In this document: piece after piece, positions 33,456 through 45,115 of the stretch
How positions within the stretch are numbered: the stretch's first letter is position 1
Layout: every line of letters starts with the position of its first letter
Assembly: GCF_000003195.3 (NCBI RefSeq)
Contig: NC_012871.2
Coordinates: forward strand, 58,767,802-58,831,801
Reading direction: 5' to 3'
From: Sorghum bicolor
Lineage: Eukaryota > Streptophyta > Magnoliopsida > Poales > Poaceae
DNA length: 64,000 nucleotides
Position numbers and translations under genes: made by a program
Notes under the pieces: model-generated
Database searches by the model: none
Told to the model about the DNA's origin: nothing
What the model saw: the letters and a program-made list of their open reading frames with translations, nothing else

Positions 33456-35900
33456 ATGGTCATCGTTCCAGCTTCCGCGGCCATGCCTGAAGGCCTCACG
33501 TTCACCGTCGGCCAGATTACGTGGACATCCCACGGCGGTGGCCCCACGGTCACGGTTTCGGAAGAAACCCAGATCCGATCTGGGATGACGGCGGCATCGG
33601 CTCCGACCACGCGGACACCAGCACCGAGCACCCGACCACCGTTTCCGCGCTACAGGGGAAAGAGGATCGATGGCTCGGACCTTTTCCGAGCTCTTGATCG
33701 CGCCGATCTCAAGCTTCTCGAAGCTTCCCGACTAATAGATGGGATCTCGCGCCAGCCCGACCAAGCCACGTCAATGGATTTTTACAACTCCCACCGGCCA
33801 ACTCGTGTCGTCACACACGAACAGCTGGGAACGTCTCTGACGATAACCTCGACCCCCTCAGGACGGTCCGTCAAACTCGAGGCTGGTCCAGATCAAGGCT
33901 CTCCTTACGGGCTGAACAATTCGGCCGTTCACTACTCACGGCACATCCAAACCCTCTTCAACAGGGCTGGTTGGTTGCCAAAGCAAAGCAATCGACCAGC
34001 TCGTCACTACGTCAACATGGTGACGATCCGAGAACTACGGGACGGCCAGGTTTCCAGCACAAACTCTAGCACTGGCTCCGTTCCTACTGAAGTCATAAAT
34101 TCCGAGGACGAAGACTACGACCTGGATTTACCACCGTATCCTCCGGGTTTCCCTCGCTTCCCGGTCTTTCCACCTCGGCGTGGAGACCTCGTTTTCAATG
34201 TCAGCGCCGATGAGCCGGTCGTTGACGGAGAAACAGACGAGCAGAGGCAGCTCCGTGAGCAGCGCAATGCTGACCGCGCCCGACGACGCGCGGACGAGGA
34301 ACGCCAACTCCCGCCACATAACCTCACAGACGCTTTCGACATGGTCGGGGATCAGCCAGTCTACAAAACGCCAAGCGCTAACGTGGCTGTCGCCATGGCC
34401 AATTTAGATCGACTCCCTGATACTCCCGAATGCCAGTGCGTCCGATCCAGCGTTCGAGCACACCTGATCGCCGCGATGGGACAGACAGCCACTCTGCTCA
34501 AAAGAGTCCAAGCTATCTCCTATACAGAGGTCTCCTCCGACCAAACTCATCGCAGCCGGACCTCACCACAACACAGCAGGCACCACCGCAGCCGTTCCCC
34601 CAACAATCATCGAAAAGATTCACGGCGTGACGATGGCGGTCGGGATGCTGGCGGCCATCGCGAGCAGAATCGCGGGCGTGGTCAGGAAGTAAACCAGCAC
34701 AGGGATCTTCGATACAACATCCCTCCCAAAGACGCCCGGGACCGCATCAACAGGTGCGCCACGGAGAGAGCAGTCCACGAAAATCTGTGTCGTATTGAGT
34801 ACGATGCAACGCACGGCCCCCCGGGCCTGAGACAGTTCTCCTCACACCTCCGCCAGGTCGTGTGGTCCAGAAATTTCAAACTTGAGAAACTCAAAAATAC
34901 GACGGCAAGGAAAACCCAGAAAACTGGATCACTCTTTACGAGATCGCCGTCCGATCAGCAGCGGGAGATGAGCACGTCATGGCCAACTACTTCCCAGTAG
35001 TCCTCGACCAGGCTGGCCACCAATGGCTCCTAGGCCTGCCCGAGGACTCTTTCGATTCTTGGGAAGAACTACGTCAAGCTTTCATCGACAACTTCATCGC
35101 CACCTACGAGCATCCTGGGAACAAGTACGACCTCGAAAGGATACGGGACAGGAAAAACGAGCCTCTGCGCGATTACATCCGACGATTCTCGGATATACGC
35201 CTTAAGATCCTAAAAATTTCCCACGACGAAGCCATATCTGCTTTCATTAAGGGGCTGCACTTCCATGAAGCACTGAGGAACAAGCTGCTGTGCAAAAGAC
35301 CAACAACGATGGCCGAGCTTCTTGCCACGGCTAAAAACTACGCCGACGCTGACGACGCAGAAAAACTCATCCGGGACGATGCGAGAGGTCCCGACCAGCC
35401 CCCTCGACGAGACGACAGTCGAGGTCGTTTCGACAACAGGAACCATTATCGCCCCGACAATTGGGACCACAGAGAAGGCTGGGACAAGCGGCGTGACAAC
35501 CGCGATGACTTCAGAGGCAAGCGCCCTCGTGACCACGACCACAAGGTGAATACGGTCAAGCGTCCCAATGGGCGGCGAGACTACCAGGAAGACTACAACA
35601 AGACGTTGAAGGGACCATGCCAGCTGCATCCAAAGTCCAACCACACGATGGAGGAATGTCGCGTCCTAAAAAGCATCTACACACGGCGGGCTGCTCAAGA
35701 CGATACAGCCAAGAAAAATGGGAAACAGGACGGGCGCGATCATGAAGACGAGGACGAGGACCAGGATAGGGACCCACGACACCAGTATGTTAGTCCCACC
35801 GACGTGGTCCACTCCATCTTTGGGGGCAAGGTCTCCACCGAATCTAAGCGAGAAAGAAAACTCTTAAAAAGAGCCTGCCTCAATATAGACACCACGGATG
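33456..35900 (+). pseudogene. Gag of C, broken by one frameshift
   Basis: The first ATG after the PBS is at 33456 (MVIVPASAAMPEGL). The N-terminal 480 residues are Pro/Arg-rich and low in conservation, with an SRSPNNHRKDSRRDD basic stretch near 34590. At about 34893-34900 the frame changes at a run of five A residues, consistent with loss of one base. The new frame opens into the Retrotrans_gag core (NYFPVVLDQAGHQWL, SWEELRQAFIDNF, LRDYIRRFSDIRLKI; 34980-35360). A basic linker and a zinc-finger-like C-x2-H-P-x3-H-x4-C pattern (CQLHPKSNHTMEEC, 35618-35659) follow. Gag packages genomic RNA. Confidence 0.88.
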
Positions 35901-36625
35901 GCCTAATCGCTGACCCAAAATTCCCTCCCTGGTCGCACAGGGAAATCTCCTTCAGCAGGAAGGACCAGTGGGCCACCATCCCAGAACCAGGACGTTTCCC
36001 TCTAATACTGGATCCTTGCATCAACAGCATCAGATTCGAGCGCGTGCTCGTCGACGGGGGAAGCTCCATTGACATTCTTTTTCGCAACAGCTTGCCTGCT
36101 CTCAAGATAACCACGGCACAGCTAAAGCCCTATGACGCTAAATTCTAGGGAGTCTTGCCAGGTCAAAGTTCAGTGCCCCTCGGACAGATAACACTGCCTG
36201 TCCAATTCGGCACATCCGACCACTTTCGAACAGAGTTCGTCAACTTTGTGGTCGCCGACTTTGACGGAACCTACCACGCCATACTGGGCCGACCATCGCT
36301 GACAAAGTTCATGGCAGTTCCACATTACTCATATCTGGTCCTCAAAATGCCTACAGAGAAGGGCGTCCTAACTGTTAGAGGCAATGTCTACACTGCATAT
36401 ACCTGCGAGGAGGAGAGCTTCAAGATCACTGAAGCAATTGATCTTTCAATTCGCATGGCAGAAACAGCAAGCCAAGCCGCACAGCTCCCTCCCGACCAGC
36501 TCCGACTACCCGAGCAGGAGACCGCCAGGAAGAATTCAAAATCCAAGGAGTACAAGGAAGTACAGCTGGTCGAAGGTAGCCACGAGAAAACGGCCCTCAT
36601 CAGGACCAACCTGGACCCTAAATAG
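35901..36625 (+). pseudogene. Retroviral-type aspartic protease region of C
   Basis: In frame with the 3' part of gag. The active-site motif D-G-G-S-S is at 36053-36067 within LVDGGSSIDILF, the form seen in Tat-lineage Gypsy elements. A second conserved block, GRPSLTKFMAV, is at about 36285-36320, in the usual position of the protease C-terminal Gly-Arg motif. Two TAG stops interrupt it (36146-36148 and 36623-36625), each one transition from a common sense codon. The protease would cleave the polyprotein. Confidence 0.85.
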
Positions 36626-37432
36626 GAAGACGCGCTCGTCAGGTTTCTAAGGGACAACGTGAGCGTTTTCGCATGGAAACCCGCAGACATGCCCGGTGTC
36701 CCACGAAACCTGATCGAGCACTCCTTAAATGTCTCGAAGACCGCAAGACCCATCAAGCAAAAGCTACGACGGTTCGCTCGTGACAAAAAGGAGGCTATTA
36801 GGACAGAAATAACATGGCTTCTAGCAGCCGGATTCATAAAAGAAGTGTATCATCCCGATTGGCTCGCCAATCCGGTTCTTGTACGCAAAAAGAATAATGA
36901 ATAGAGAATGTGCGTTGATTACACTGATCTCAATAAACACTGTCCTAAAGATCCTTTTGGTATCCCTCGCATCGACGAGGTGGTCGACTCCACAGCCGGA
37001 TGCGAACTCCTCTCTTTTCTAGACTGCTACTCTGGTTATCACCAGATCTCGCTAAAGGAAGATGATCAGATCAAAACATCTTTCATTACTCCTTTCGGCG
37101 CATACTGCTACACGACCATGTCCTTTGGACTCAAAAACGCCGGAGCCACCTATCAACGGGCCATCCAGCAATGCCTCCACGACGAGATTCGTGATGACGT
37201 CGTCGAGGCTTATGTAGACGACGTCGTCGTCAAAACAAGGGACGCAATCACCCTAATCGACAACTTAGACCGAACCTTTAAGGCACTAAATAAGTACAAG
37301 TGGAAGCTTAACCCCAAAAAGTGCATCTTTAGGATCCCTTCTGGTCTACTGCTCGGCAACGTCGTCAGCCGCGACGGCATACGACCAAATCCTTCAAAAG
37401 TAAAAAGCAGTGCTCGACATGCGACCACCTAA
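36626..37432 (+). pseudogene. Reverse transcriptase of C
   Basis: Contains the RT blocks in order: VSVFAWKPADMPGV (36659 on), KEVYHPDWLANPVLV, then MCVDYTDLNKHCPKDPFG, FLDCYSGYHQI, TTMSFGLKNAGATYQR, and the catalytic Y-V-D-D at 37211-37222. A TAG at 36902-36904 sits just before MCVDYTDLN. At about 37402 an extra A in an A run shifts the frame; the RNase H frame is open from 37410. RT copies element RNA into DNA. Confidence 0.92.
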
Positions 37433-38873
37433 GAACGTCAAGGATATTCAGAAGCTCACCGGATGTATGGCCACCCTCAGCCGCTTCATCTCAAGACTAG
37501 GAGAAAAAGGCCTTCCCTTCTTCAAACTCTTGAAGGCGTCGGAAAAAATCTCCTGGATAGAGGAAGCTGACGCTGCGTTCACCCAGCTCAAAACTTTCCT
37601 CACCTCACCGCCTGTTCTCACAGCGCCTCAGCCCAATGAAGATCTACTCCTTTACATTGCAGCAACCGACAGGGTCGTCTCCACGGCAATAGTGGTCGAG
37701 CGAGACGAGCCAGGCCACGTCTACAAGGTCCAGAGACCCGTTTATTTCATAAGCGAAGTCTTAAATGAGTCCAAGGCCAGATACCCACAAATACAGAAGC
37801 TCATATACACCATTCTAATAACGTCGAGGAAGCTAAAGCACTACTTCGACGGTCATCGGGTCTTGGTAACCACCAGTTTCCCTCTTAGGGATATTCTGCG
37901 CAATAAAGATGCCAACGGCAGAATTGTAAAATGGGCAATGGAGTTATGCCCATTCTCCCTGGATTTCCAGAGCCGCACCACAGTCAAGTCTCAGGCCCTG
38001 GTCGATTTCATCGCAGAGTGGACGGATCTTAACGAGCCTCCCGTTTCCGACGTCTCCAACCACTCGTCAATGTTCTTCGACGGGTCCTTGAACATCAACG
38101 GCGCCGGCGCTGGGATACTTTTCGTGTCGCCTAACAAGGACAAATTGCGTTACGTCCTTAGGATCCTTTTTTCGGCGTCAAACAACGTCGCTGAGTACGA
38201 ACCATGCCTACATGGCATACGACTAGCTATTGAGTTGGGAGTCAAACGCCTCTACGTCCACGGCGACTCCGCTTTAGTTATCAACCAGCTCAACAAAGAA
38301 TGGGACGCAACCCACGAGAAGATGGATCTCTACTGCAAAGAAATCCACAAATGGGAATCCAACTTCTATGGTGTAGAGTACATCCACGTGGTCCGGGACA
38401 AGAACCAGGCAGCAGATGCGCTGTCAAAGTTAGGGTCATCTTGGGCCCAGATCCCGCGAGGCGTTTTCGTCCAGGACATCTATGAGCCAAGTGTGGGCAC
38501 AGACCTGGTCGAAAAGCAACCTATTGAGGCAATGCTCATAGACGACGCTACTCCGACAACCAGCATCCGTGATTGGCGCACCCCGTTCATCACGTATATA
38601 TCGGACGGGTCAGGCTTTCAGGATAAAACGGAGAACGAGCGCCTCATTCGACGATCAAAGAAATACATACTGGTGGACGACAAACTTATGCGAAAAAATG
38701 CAAGTTCCGAAGTGCTGCTTAAATGCATATCTCAAGATGATGGCATCAAGCTCCTAGACGATATACACGTCGGATCTTGCGGCAACCACGCAGCCTCCAG
38801 AACACTGGTCGGGAAGGCTTTCCGAGCAGGTTTTTACTGGCCAACCGCGGTCACCGACATAGAAAAACTGGTC
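37410..38873 (+). pseudogene. RNase H plus second (archaeal-type) RNase H of C
   Basis: Follows RT after the frameshift. Residues 1-200 carry the connection and first RNase H (LTGCMATLSRFISRLGEKG, PVYFISEVLNESKARYP). From about 38070 a second RNase H has the full acidic set: D in MFFDGSLNINGAGAG, E in NNVAEYEP, D in YVHGDSALV, D in NQAADALSK. Dual RNase H domains define Tat-lineage Gypsy elements. The frame runs into the integrase N-terminus and hits TAA at 38874-38876. Confidence 0.92.
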
Positions 38874-39812
38874 TAACATTGCGAAGGATGCCAGTTCTTC
38901 GCCAAAAGGACCCACGTACCTGCTCATGAGATTCAAACTATTCTGTCATCCTGGCCTTTCGCCTGCTGGGGCCTCGACATGATCGGGCCATTTAAACTGG
39001 CTCCCGGCAACTTCAAGTTCGTCTTCGTGTTAATCGACAAATTCTCGAAGTGGATCGAATACATGCCACTGGTCAAAGCAACCTCCGAGAAGGCTGTGGA
39101 GTTCCTCAATCAAATCATACATAGATTCGGGATCCCCAACAGTATAATCACCGACTTGGGCACTCAGTTCACTGGCACTACGTTCTGGGACTTCTGCGAT
39201 GACAGAGGCATAGTCATAAAATACGTGTCAGTAGCTCACCCACGAGCAAACGGCCAAGTCGAACGCGTGAATGGAATGATCATTGATGCCCTAAAGAAAA
39301 GGTTGTACACTGAGAACGACAAAGCGCCTGGTCGATGGATGAAAGAATTGCCAGCCGTGGTCTGGGGTCTCCGAACACAGGCCAGTCGCAATACAGGTGT
39401 ATCACCCTACTTCATGGTTTATGGCTCCGAAGCAGTACTTCCGTCTGATATAACCTCCAGATCTCCAAGAGTTGAAAACTACGACCAATCAACGACTGAC
39501 AACGCCAGGGAGCTCGAAATCAACTGCATGGAGGAAAAGCGTCTAATTTCATGCCTTCGAACAGCAAAGTATCTCGAAGCCATCAGGAGGTATCACAACA
39601 GGAACGTCAAAGATCGTTCTTTCGTGGTCGGTGACCTGGTACTCAAGTGGAAAACAAGCCAGGAAGGAACGCACAAGTTATCCACGCCTTGGGAAGGACC
39701 CTTTGTGGTCGCTGAAGTCACACGCCCTACATCCTACAGACTGGCGTATCCAGATGGAACACGCGTGCCTAATTCTTGGCACATAGACAAACTGCGCCGT
39801 TTTTATCCATAA
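38740..39812 (+). pseudogene. Integrase of C
   Basis: The HHCC finger begins near 38765 (HVGSCGNH) and ends after the TAA stop with C-E-G-C (38880-38891). The catalytic triad is visible: D at 38976-38978 (GLDMIGPF), D at 39153-39155 (IITDLGTQF) and E at 39261-39263 (GQVERVNG), giving the D-D35E spacing. The C-terminal region with GDLVLKWK and WEGPFVV (39635-39715) is the GPF/Y-like module, and the frame ends at HIDKLRRFYP. Only the TAA at 38874 disrupts it. Integrase inserts the cDNA and leaves the five-base TSD. Confidence 0.92.
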
Positions 39813-40170
39813 GTTCCAGTACCTTTTGCTTGTAAGTTTCTTATAATTATCAATAATAAAAGTTTTTCTTTTTCGCTATGTATTGTTTACACGTAGAGCT
39901 TCCGACGAATACAACAGTCTTCCTCTGCGCCAAAGATTCTTAACGACTATCAATCAAACACAGTGATACGTCACTCAGATAACATTACAGCGCTCAAATT
40001 CATGGTCATGACAAAATTCAAACTTTATTACAAACTTTACATACAGAGTTTACAATAAACACCCCACTGGGCGGCTACTAGTCTACTCCTACAGACTATC
40101 CTACAGGCCTACTGCTCGGGCTGATCACCCGGCCTTGCTGCCCAGACGAAGGGGTCAGGGCCACCGGCGC
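39813..40170. other. Spacer between convergent sense and antisense genes of C
   Basis: About 360 bp between the integrase stop and the end of the antisense gene. AATAAA at about 39854 could serve sense transcripts and TTTATTG-type sequence on the minus strand near 40020-40060 could serve the antisense one; both are weak guesses. Confidence 0.5.
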
Positions 40171-43100
40171 CTAGCTGGTCGAGACCGCAGGCGTCGACCG
40201 CCCATCTCCAGCAATAGACGCCCCCGACAACTCCCTGGCCGATCTGTCAGACCCCGGCTGGTCGGGGGGAGCGGCCGTCCCGCATAGGTTAATGTCGCCG
40301 ATCACCGTCGACGACAAGTCTAGCAGGCCAGCTCGAAGGTCGTCTGCCTCCTGCGGGCCAACTTCCTTGGGGTACCCCCTCTCCAGCCTCGACAGGTCGA
40401 CCAGGGGATAGTGGGCGCGCACCATGCTGAGGACATGCGCGTCGGCGAACTCCCCGGTGTCCTTGACGAACTGCTGGAGCCAGTCCCACGCCCGTTGCGC
40501 TTTCTCGACTGGCGTCAGTTTCGGCGCGCGGGGCTGGCCTTCAGGAAGCTCGGGGCTGATCAAGTCCAGAACCGGGGCTACTCCTTTTCAAAGCCTAATG
40601 CAGTTAGTCTTCCAGGAGTCCCGATCCTTGACCAGCTCGTCTAAGTGCTTCTTGGTATTCACCTTGAGCACTACAAACCAAGCAGGAGGTCAGTTCAAGA
40701 ACAAGGAACAGAACGTTGATCAACCAAATAAAAAAGGGGTGCCACGGTTATTACCAGACAGCTCCCAATTCCTGTGGCTTAGCTCCTCGCCTGCTCGGCG
40801 CCCGGCCTCAAGCGCCCCGGCAAGATCTTGGCCGAGCTGCTCCTTATCTTGTCGGAGGCGCGCAACCTCTTCCTCCAATTCTACAAGAACAATCCCCTGG
40901 TCAACAAAACTAACCACGCGGCTATATACAGCTGCTCGAAGTGCGCGACTGACCTGTCCTCTGCCGATACTGGTCGGCTAAACGCCAAGTAAGCTCGAGG
41001 CGGCGCTCTTCCTGAGCACTCATCTCGGCCACCTTCTCCCCAACTTCTGACCGAAGCCGGTCCACCTCCGCGGACAGGGCCTTGTTCTCGGCCACAATCC
41101 CCTCGATTTGGTCGAAGCACCTCTTCCGGTACTTCGCCGTTTTCATCGCGCCCTACAAGAACATATGTCAAACCCAGGAACACAGCATATAAGTGTCGAG
41201 CAGCACAAAGGACCACTTACCTTAACCTCGTCCACAAGATGCTTGGCCGCGCGTTCCACCCTCGCGGCCTCTTCCGTCTCCGCGAGCTCCTCGTGTCCAA
41301 TGAAGTAGTCCCCGCATTGGCGCCACACGTAGACGTGCTGGTGGCCGTCACGGGGACGACCCTGGATCTCCTCCACATCGTCGTCAGAGGCCGACCGGGG
41401 GTCCTCGTTCGCCGCACTGCCGTCGGCCGCGGTCGCAGGCACAACTGGCCACTAGTCTAGGCCAGGGGAGCCTACGGGTGAAGAGGCCTCTGCTCGGGGT
41501 GGTGTTGGGACCCCCCTTTCTCCGGCTGGAGGAGTCGGGACTCTGTCTTCCTCCCCCACAACATTACTCGGGGGAGGGGTCCTCGCTGCCTCTTCATCCC
41601 TCGTCGGGGTGCTCGCCGCGGCACTCGCTGGGGCCGGTTGTTCCTCGGCACTCGTAGCAGCAGTTGTCACTGCAGGCTGCTCCGTGGCTTGCGGCGCGGC
41701 GTCTCCAACGGCGGCTACAGGCTCAGCTGTCCTCTGTTCAGTGACCTGGTCGGGGTCGACATCCGACGCCGCTCTAGACAACAAAACGACATCTGAAATA
41801 GCAACAAAAAGCAGAACGTCGCAGTACGAAAGTAAGATTAAGCACTTACAGGTCAGATCGCCTGTGTGTTGCGGTGAACCTCCTCCTGGTCCTACCGGAT
41901 GGTGCCTGCGCCCCCGTCTCTACGACGCGCGGTGCATGAGGGTCGCTGGTCACCCGATCAGTGGTGGCCGGCGCCACGTCCGGACGACTGCGCGGCCCCC
42001 GGACCAGGGAAGGCGCGGCCTTCTCCTCTTCGTCGTCGTCGTCGGTGATCCGGACGAGTCGATGGCGTTTTGGCGCCTGACTGCTCTCCGCCGGCAGCGC
42101 TTCCGCAGGGGAGGGGTCTGCTGCTAGCGGCCTTTTCCCCGCCACTCTATCTTCGGTGGTCGGGGCGGGATGGTTCTGCTCCTCCTCACTGCTGGTGTAC
42201 CGAGCACACCGAGCAGCGTCCTCTTCCGACGGGTCTACCCCCCCGGGGATCTCCATGCCGGGCGCCAGTGATACGAACACCGCGCACCGTTCAACGTCTC
42301 CAATCTACAGCAAAAATAAAAGACAAATCAACAACTAGGACAACTAGTACTCAGAAAGCAAAATCAGTTCGCAACATTACCTTGGGAGCTGGTCGCCCCA
42401 GCTTGAAGGCCTGCACCCGATCACTACTGCGAACGAAGCTGTCGTCCGCAAAGTTGAACAGCTCGTTCAACAGCTGTTGCACTTCCGCCTTCTCCAGAAC
42501 CTCTGGTCTCATCCTGGTCGGGTCCTGGCTCCCAGCGTACTCGTATGCCGAGTGCACCCTCTTCTGGCAGGGCATCACCCGACGACAAACAAAGTTGCCG
42601 ACCACTCCTAGCCCATCCAAACGCGACCAGTCAATCAGCTTCATCAGGTCTTCTACGTGACCGGCAAACGCTAGGCGGTCTGTCCAACTGACCCTCTTCT
42701 CGGGAATGTACCCCACGTCGCAGAATGTGGAGCTGCCCGGTTCTTCCCTGACGTAGAACCACTTCTTGTACCACTCAGTAAGCGAAGTGTTCCATGGGCA
42801 GCTGAGATACCGGTTCTTCATCCCGTCACGAAGATTGAGGTATACTCCACCTGTAATCTTGGAGCCTCCAACCGCTCCTTTCTTCCTCAAACAGAAAAGG
42901 TAGCGGAAAAGATCGAAGTGCGGCTCTATACCAACATAGGCCTCGCACAGATGGATAAAAGTGGAAATAAGAAGAATTGAGTTCGGGTGCAGATTGCAGA
43001 TCCCAATCTCATAGTAAAGAAGAAGCCCCTGGAGAAAAGGATGGACAGGAACCCCGAAACCCCTCTTGAAAAAATCTTCGAAAACCACTATCTCACCGGC

Positions 43101-43268
43101 ACGGGGGTCGGGGTAGCTCTCCCCCTCTGGCGCCCTCTAGCCGCCGAGCTCTTGGCTATGCAGTAGCCCTATGCCGACGAGGTCGTTGAGGGACCTCACG
43201 CTGCTTCGGGACTTCTTCCACTCCTTAGCCATCAGTTCAGCCCTCTTCTTGGAGTCGCTCTTCGCCAT
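40171..43268 (-). pseudogene. Six-exon antisense gene of C (Transposase_28-like)
   Basis: Read on the minus strand, exons are 43268-42381, 42304-41850, 41773-41221, 41152-40954, 40880-40755 and 40670-40171. The five introns (76, 76, 68, 73, 84 bp) all start GT and end AG, and their phases (0, 2, 0, 1, 1) join one frame of 2721 nt, 906 codons plus stop. The first exon (RGFGVPVHPFLQGLLLYYEI, then FCLRKKGAVG) matches the family named putative gypsy type transposon (Pfam Transposase_28), found antisense in RIRE2/Grande-type elements. Exons 2-3 are acidic and Pro-rich; exons 4-5 are coiled coil. In-frame stops at 43137-43139, 41452-41454 and 40588-40590 disable this copy. Function in the family is unknown. 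Confidence 0.82.
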
Positions 43269-43377
43269 TGGCGCTGCGGAAATGGATGCGAGCTGGGCGG
43301 ACTGATGGAGGTTGCAGAAGGCAAGAGTGGAAAGCTTGAAGGCAATGGCAGGGTAAGCAATACGGGGGGCGAGGTCA

Positions 43378-43392
43378 AGCTTTTATAACCAA
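43378..43392 (-). promoter_or_regulatory. TATA box of the antisense gene in C
   Basis: Minus-strand GGTTATAAAAGCTTG about 115 bp upstream of the antisense ATG at 43268, with a pyrimidine-rich leader between. A good plant-type TATA in the right place for an independent promoter. Confidence 0.65.
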
Positions 43393-43680
43393 CAAACTCC
43401 ACCCCTCCCACTTCCCGCATTCTTGGGAAATGGGCGGACCCAACGGCGGATGCGGCGTTTCAGTTTTCAATAATTACCGGCAGTTAATACGGCAGCCTTT
43501 TTTGCTTAATTAATGTTTTCCTTATCTTGAACCACGCAAAGAGCGGCTTTATAGTTACCGGGCGCACCTTTTCATGCAGTCGTCTGACAATGCGCCAGGA
43601 GGTCTCGTCACATCACCCATTTCAGTGATAAGATGCTTTTTCAAAATAACAGACACAAATTGGTGGATGACCAACATCCC

Positions 43681-43890
43681 TGGGGACTGCACCGACCACC
43701 GAGTACCGTATGCTCGAGGACTGGTCGACCAGTCTGTCAGTTTGGAGATCTGGGGACTGCACCGACCACCGAGTACCGTATGCTCGGGGACTGGTCGACC
43801 AGTCTGCCAGTTTGGAGATCTGGGGACTGCACCGATCAGCTAGCACCGTATGCTCAGAGACTGGTCGACCAGTCTGCCAGTTTAGAAATC
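43681..43890. repeat. 70-bp tandem repeats (three units) in C
   Basis: Units start at 43681, 43751 and 43821, each beginning TGGGGACTGCACCGA and containing GGTCGACCAGTCTG. The third is more diverged. Tandem repeats before the 3' LTR are known in Tat/Ogre/Retand elements and can seed satellites. Confidence 0.93.
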
Positions 43891-44408
43891 TGGGTATGCA
43901 TCAATTACCAGGCACTACACGCTCGGGGACTGGATAATTTTAATTTTTTAGACCTTGCTACAAGGCTCATACTTCGCCTTCCAGCAAGCTCGGGGACTAC
44001 ATCGGTACGTTGCATCTGGCGATGCATCTCAGTTTCAGAATTTCTTTGAGGACTTTTCTTTTGACCCTGGCACCACGTGCCTACGTCACCTACTACCAGG
44101 CTCGGGGACTAAGTGGGCACACTTCACCTTGCGGTGAATATGCTTGCTTTTTGAAAGGCTATACTTTTCAGAAAAGTAAAGTGGGCACACTTCACCAGGA
44201 AGGAAATCTTTTTAATTTAGAGCACCATGCATTCTTCGAACAACCTGCTTCTTCGATGTCAATGTTGATCAACTGTCTTTTGAGTTGGTCAAAATACCGT
44301 TGCAACTGTTTGGGCAACTTTCCAACTTATTGAAGACGTCAAGCTTCACTGATCGAAGAAGCTCAAGACGGCGTGTTACATCAAAATACATGGTGCTCGG
44401 GGACTAGC
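43891..44408 (+). other. 3' end of C with spaced GCTCGGGGACT motifs and PPT
   Basis: GCTCGGGGACT continues at 43921, 43988, 44100 and finally 44395, where GCTCGGGGACTAGC directly precedes the 3' LTR and acts as the polypurine-like primer site. The first intervals keep the 70-bp period of the tandem array. Confidence 0.7.
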
Positions 44409-44861
44409 TGTGGGGGTATAAACCCCTATACCCTTACGGCTAGACTTGGGCCAGGAGGCTTGGTCCATTACGAGACAAGTTCGAGGCTTGATCCGACTGC
44501 TCGGAGTTTCGCGCAAGGAAACAAGACGTGGAGATCAAGCAGGATTCTAGTTGGTTAGAATAGGAATTGATATTGAGCTATCTATGGCAATTGTAACCGA
44601 CTAGGATTAGTTTCCAGATCTGTAACCCTGCCCTCCGGACTATATAAGGAGGGGCAAGGGACCCCCTTAGGACACATTATTCTCAATCCAATACAATCAG
44701 ACGCAAGACGTAGGTATTACGCCCACACGGCGGCCGAACCTGGATAAAAAGCTTGTTCGTGTCTTGTGTCACCATCGAGTTCGTAGTTTGCGCACCGTCT
44801 ACCGATAAACTACTACCGTGGGTATACCCCAAGGTAGACTGCCGACTAGCTTTCGTCGACA
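44409..44861 (+). repeat. 3' LTR of C
   Basis: 453 bp, about 98.7 percent like the 5' LTR by eye; one C fewer in a C run near 44662. Confidence 0.95.
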
Positions 44862-44866
44862 AAGCC

Positions 44867-45115
44867 CAAGAACCCCTCACAAATATCACCTTAATTGAGG
44901 GTAGACACAATCACTAAATCCTCTCACCAATCAATAAATCCACAACCGTCTAGGTGACGGCAATCACCAAGAGTAATAAGAATTCTATAATCATAACAAT
45001 CACCTAGTGCCACAAGAATATGCAATTTCAAATGCACCTAGGGTTTCCCTCAATACTCTCTTAGATGAGCACCAAGCTATGAGAGAGAGGAGAGGGAGGA
45101 GATGCTCACGAGCTC
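44867..45115 (-). mobile_element. H: truncated Sirevirus LTR, second piece
   Basis: Continues the minus-strand LTR broken by C, with CACCAAGAGTAATAAG and CAATCACCTAGTGCC landmarks shared in reverse with E (about 11880-12080). It is broken at 45115 by D, whose TSD is AGCTC. After D, at 56940, similarity to known LTRs fades. Confidence 0.75.

Larger units (their letters stand above)
32954..44861 (+). mobile_element. Element C: Tat-lineage Gypsy with antisense gene
   Basis: 11.9 kb bounded by TSD AAGCC (32949-32953, 44862-44866). Order: 5' LTR, PBS, gag, protease, RT, RNase H, second RNase H, integrase on the plus strand; then a six-exon gene on the minus strand; then a 70-bp tandem array, PPT and 3' LTR. 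The second RNase H and the antisense gene are marks of the Tat/RIRE2/Grande group. LTRs differ at about six of 454 sites (by eye), so insertion is recent, yet the sense frame already carries four in-frame stops and two single-base shifts. Confidence 0.95.

Noticed and set aside
34115..36114. Several minus-strand frames under gag and protease of C
   Set aside because: Shadows of the sense coding region, favoured by its GC-rich third positions.
43681..43890. CRISPR-like array
   Set aside because: Direct 70-bp units with no unique spacers, in a plant retrotransposon.
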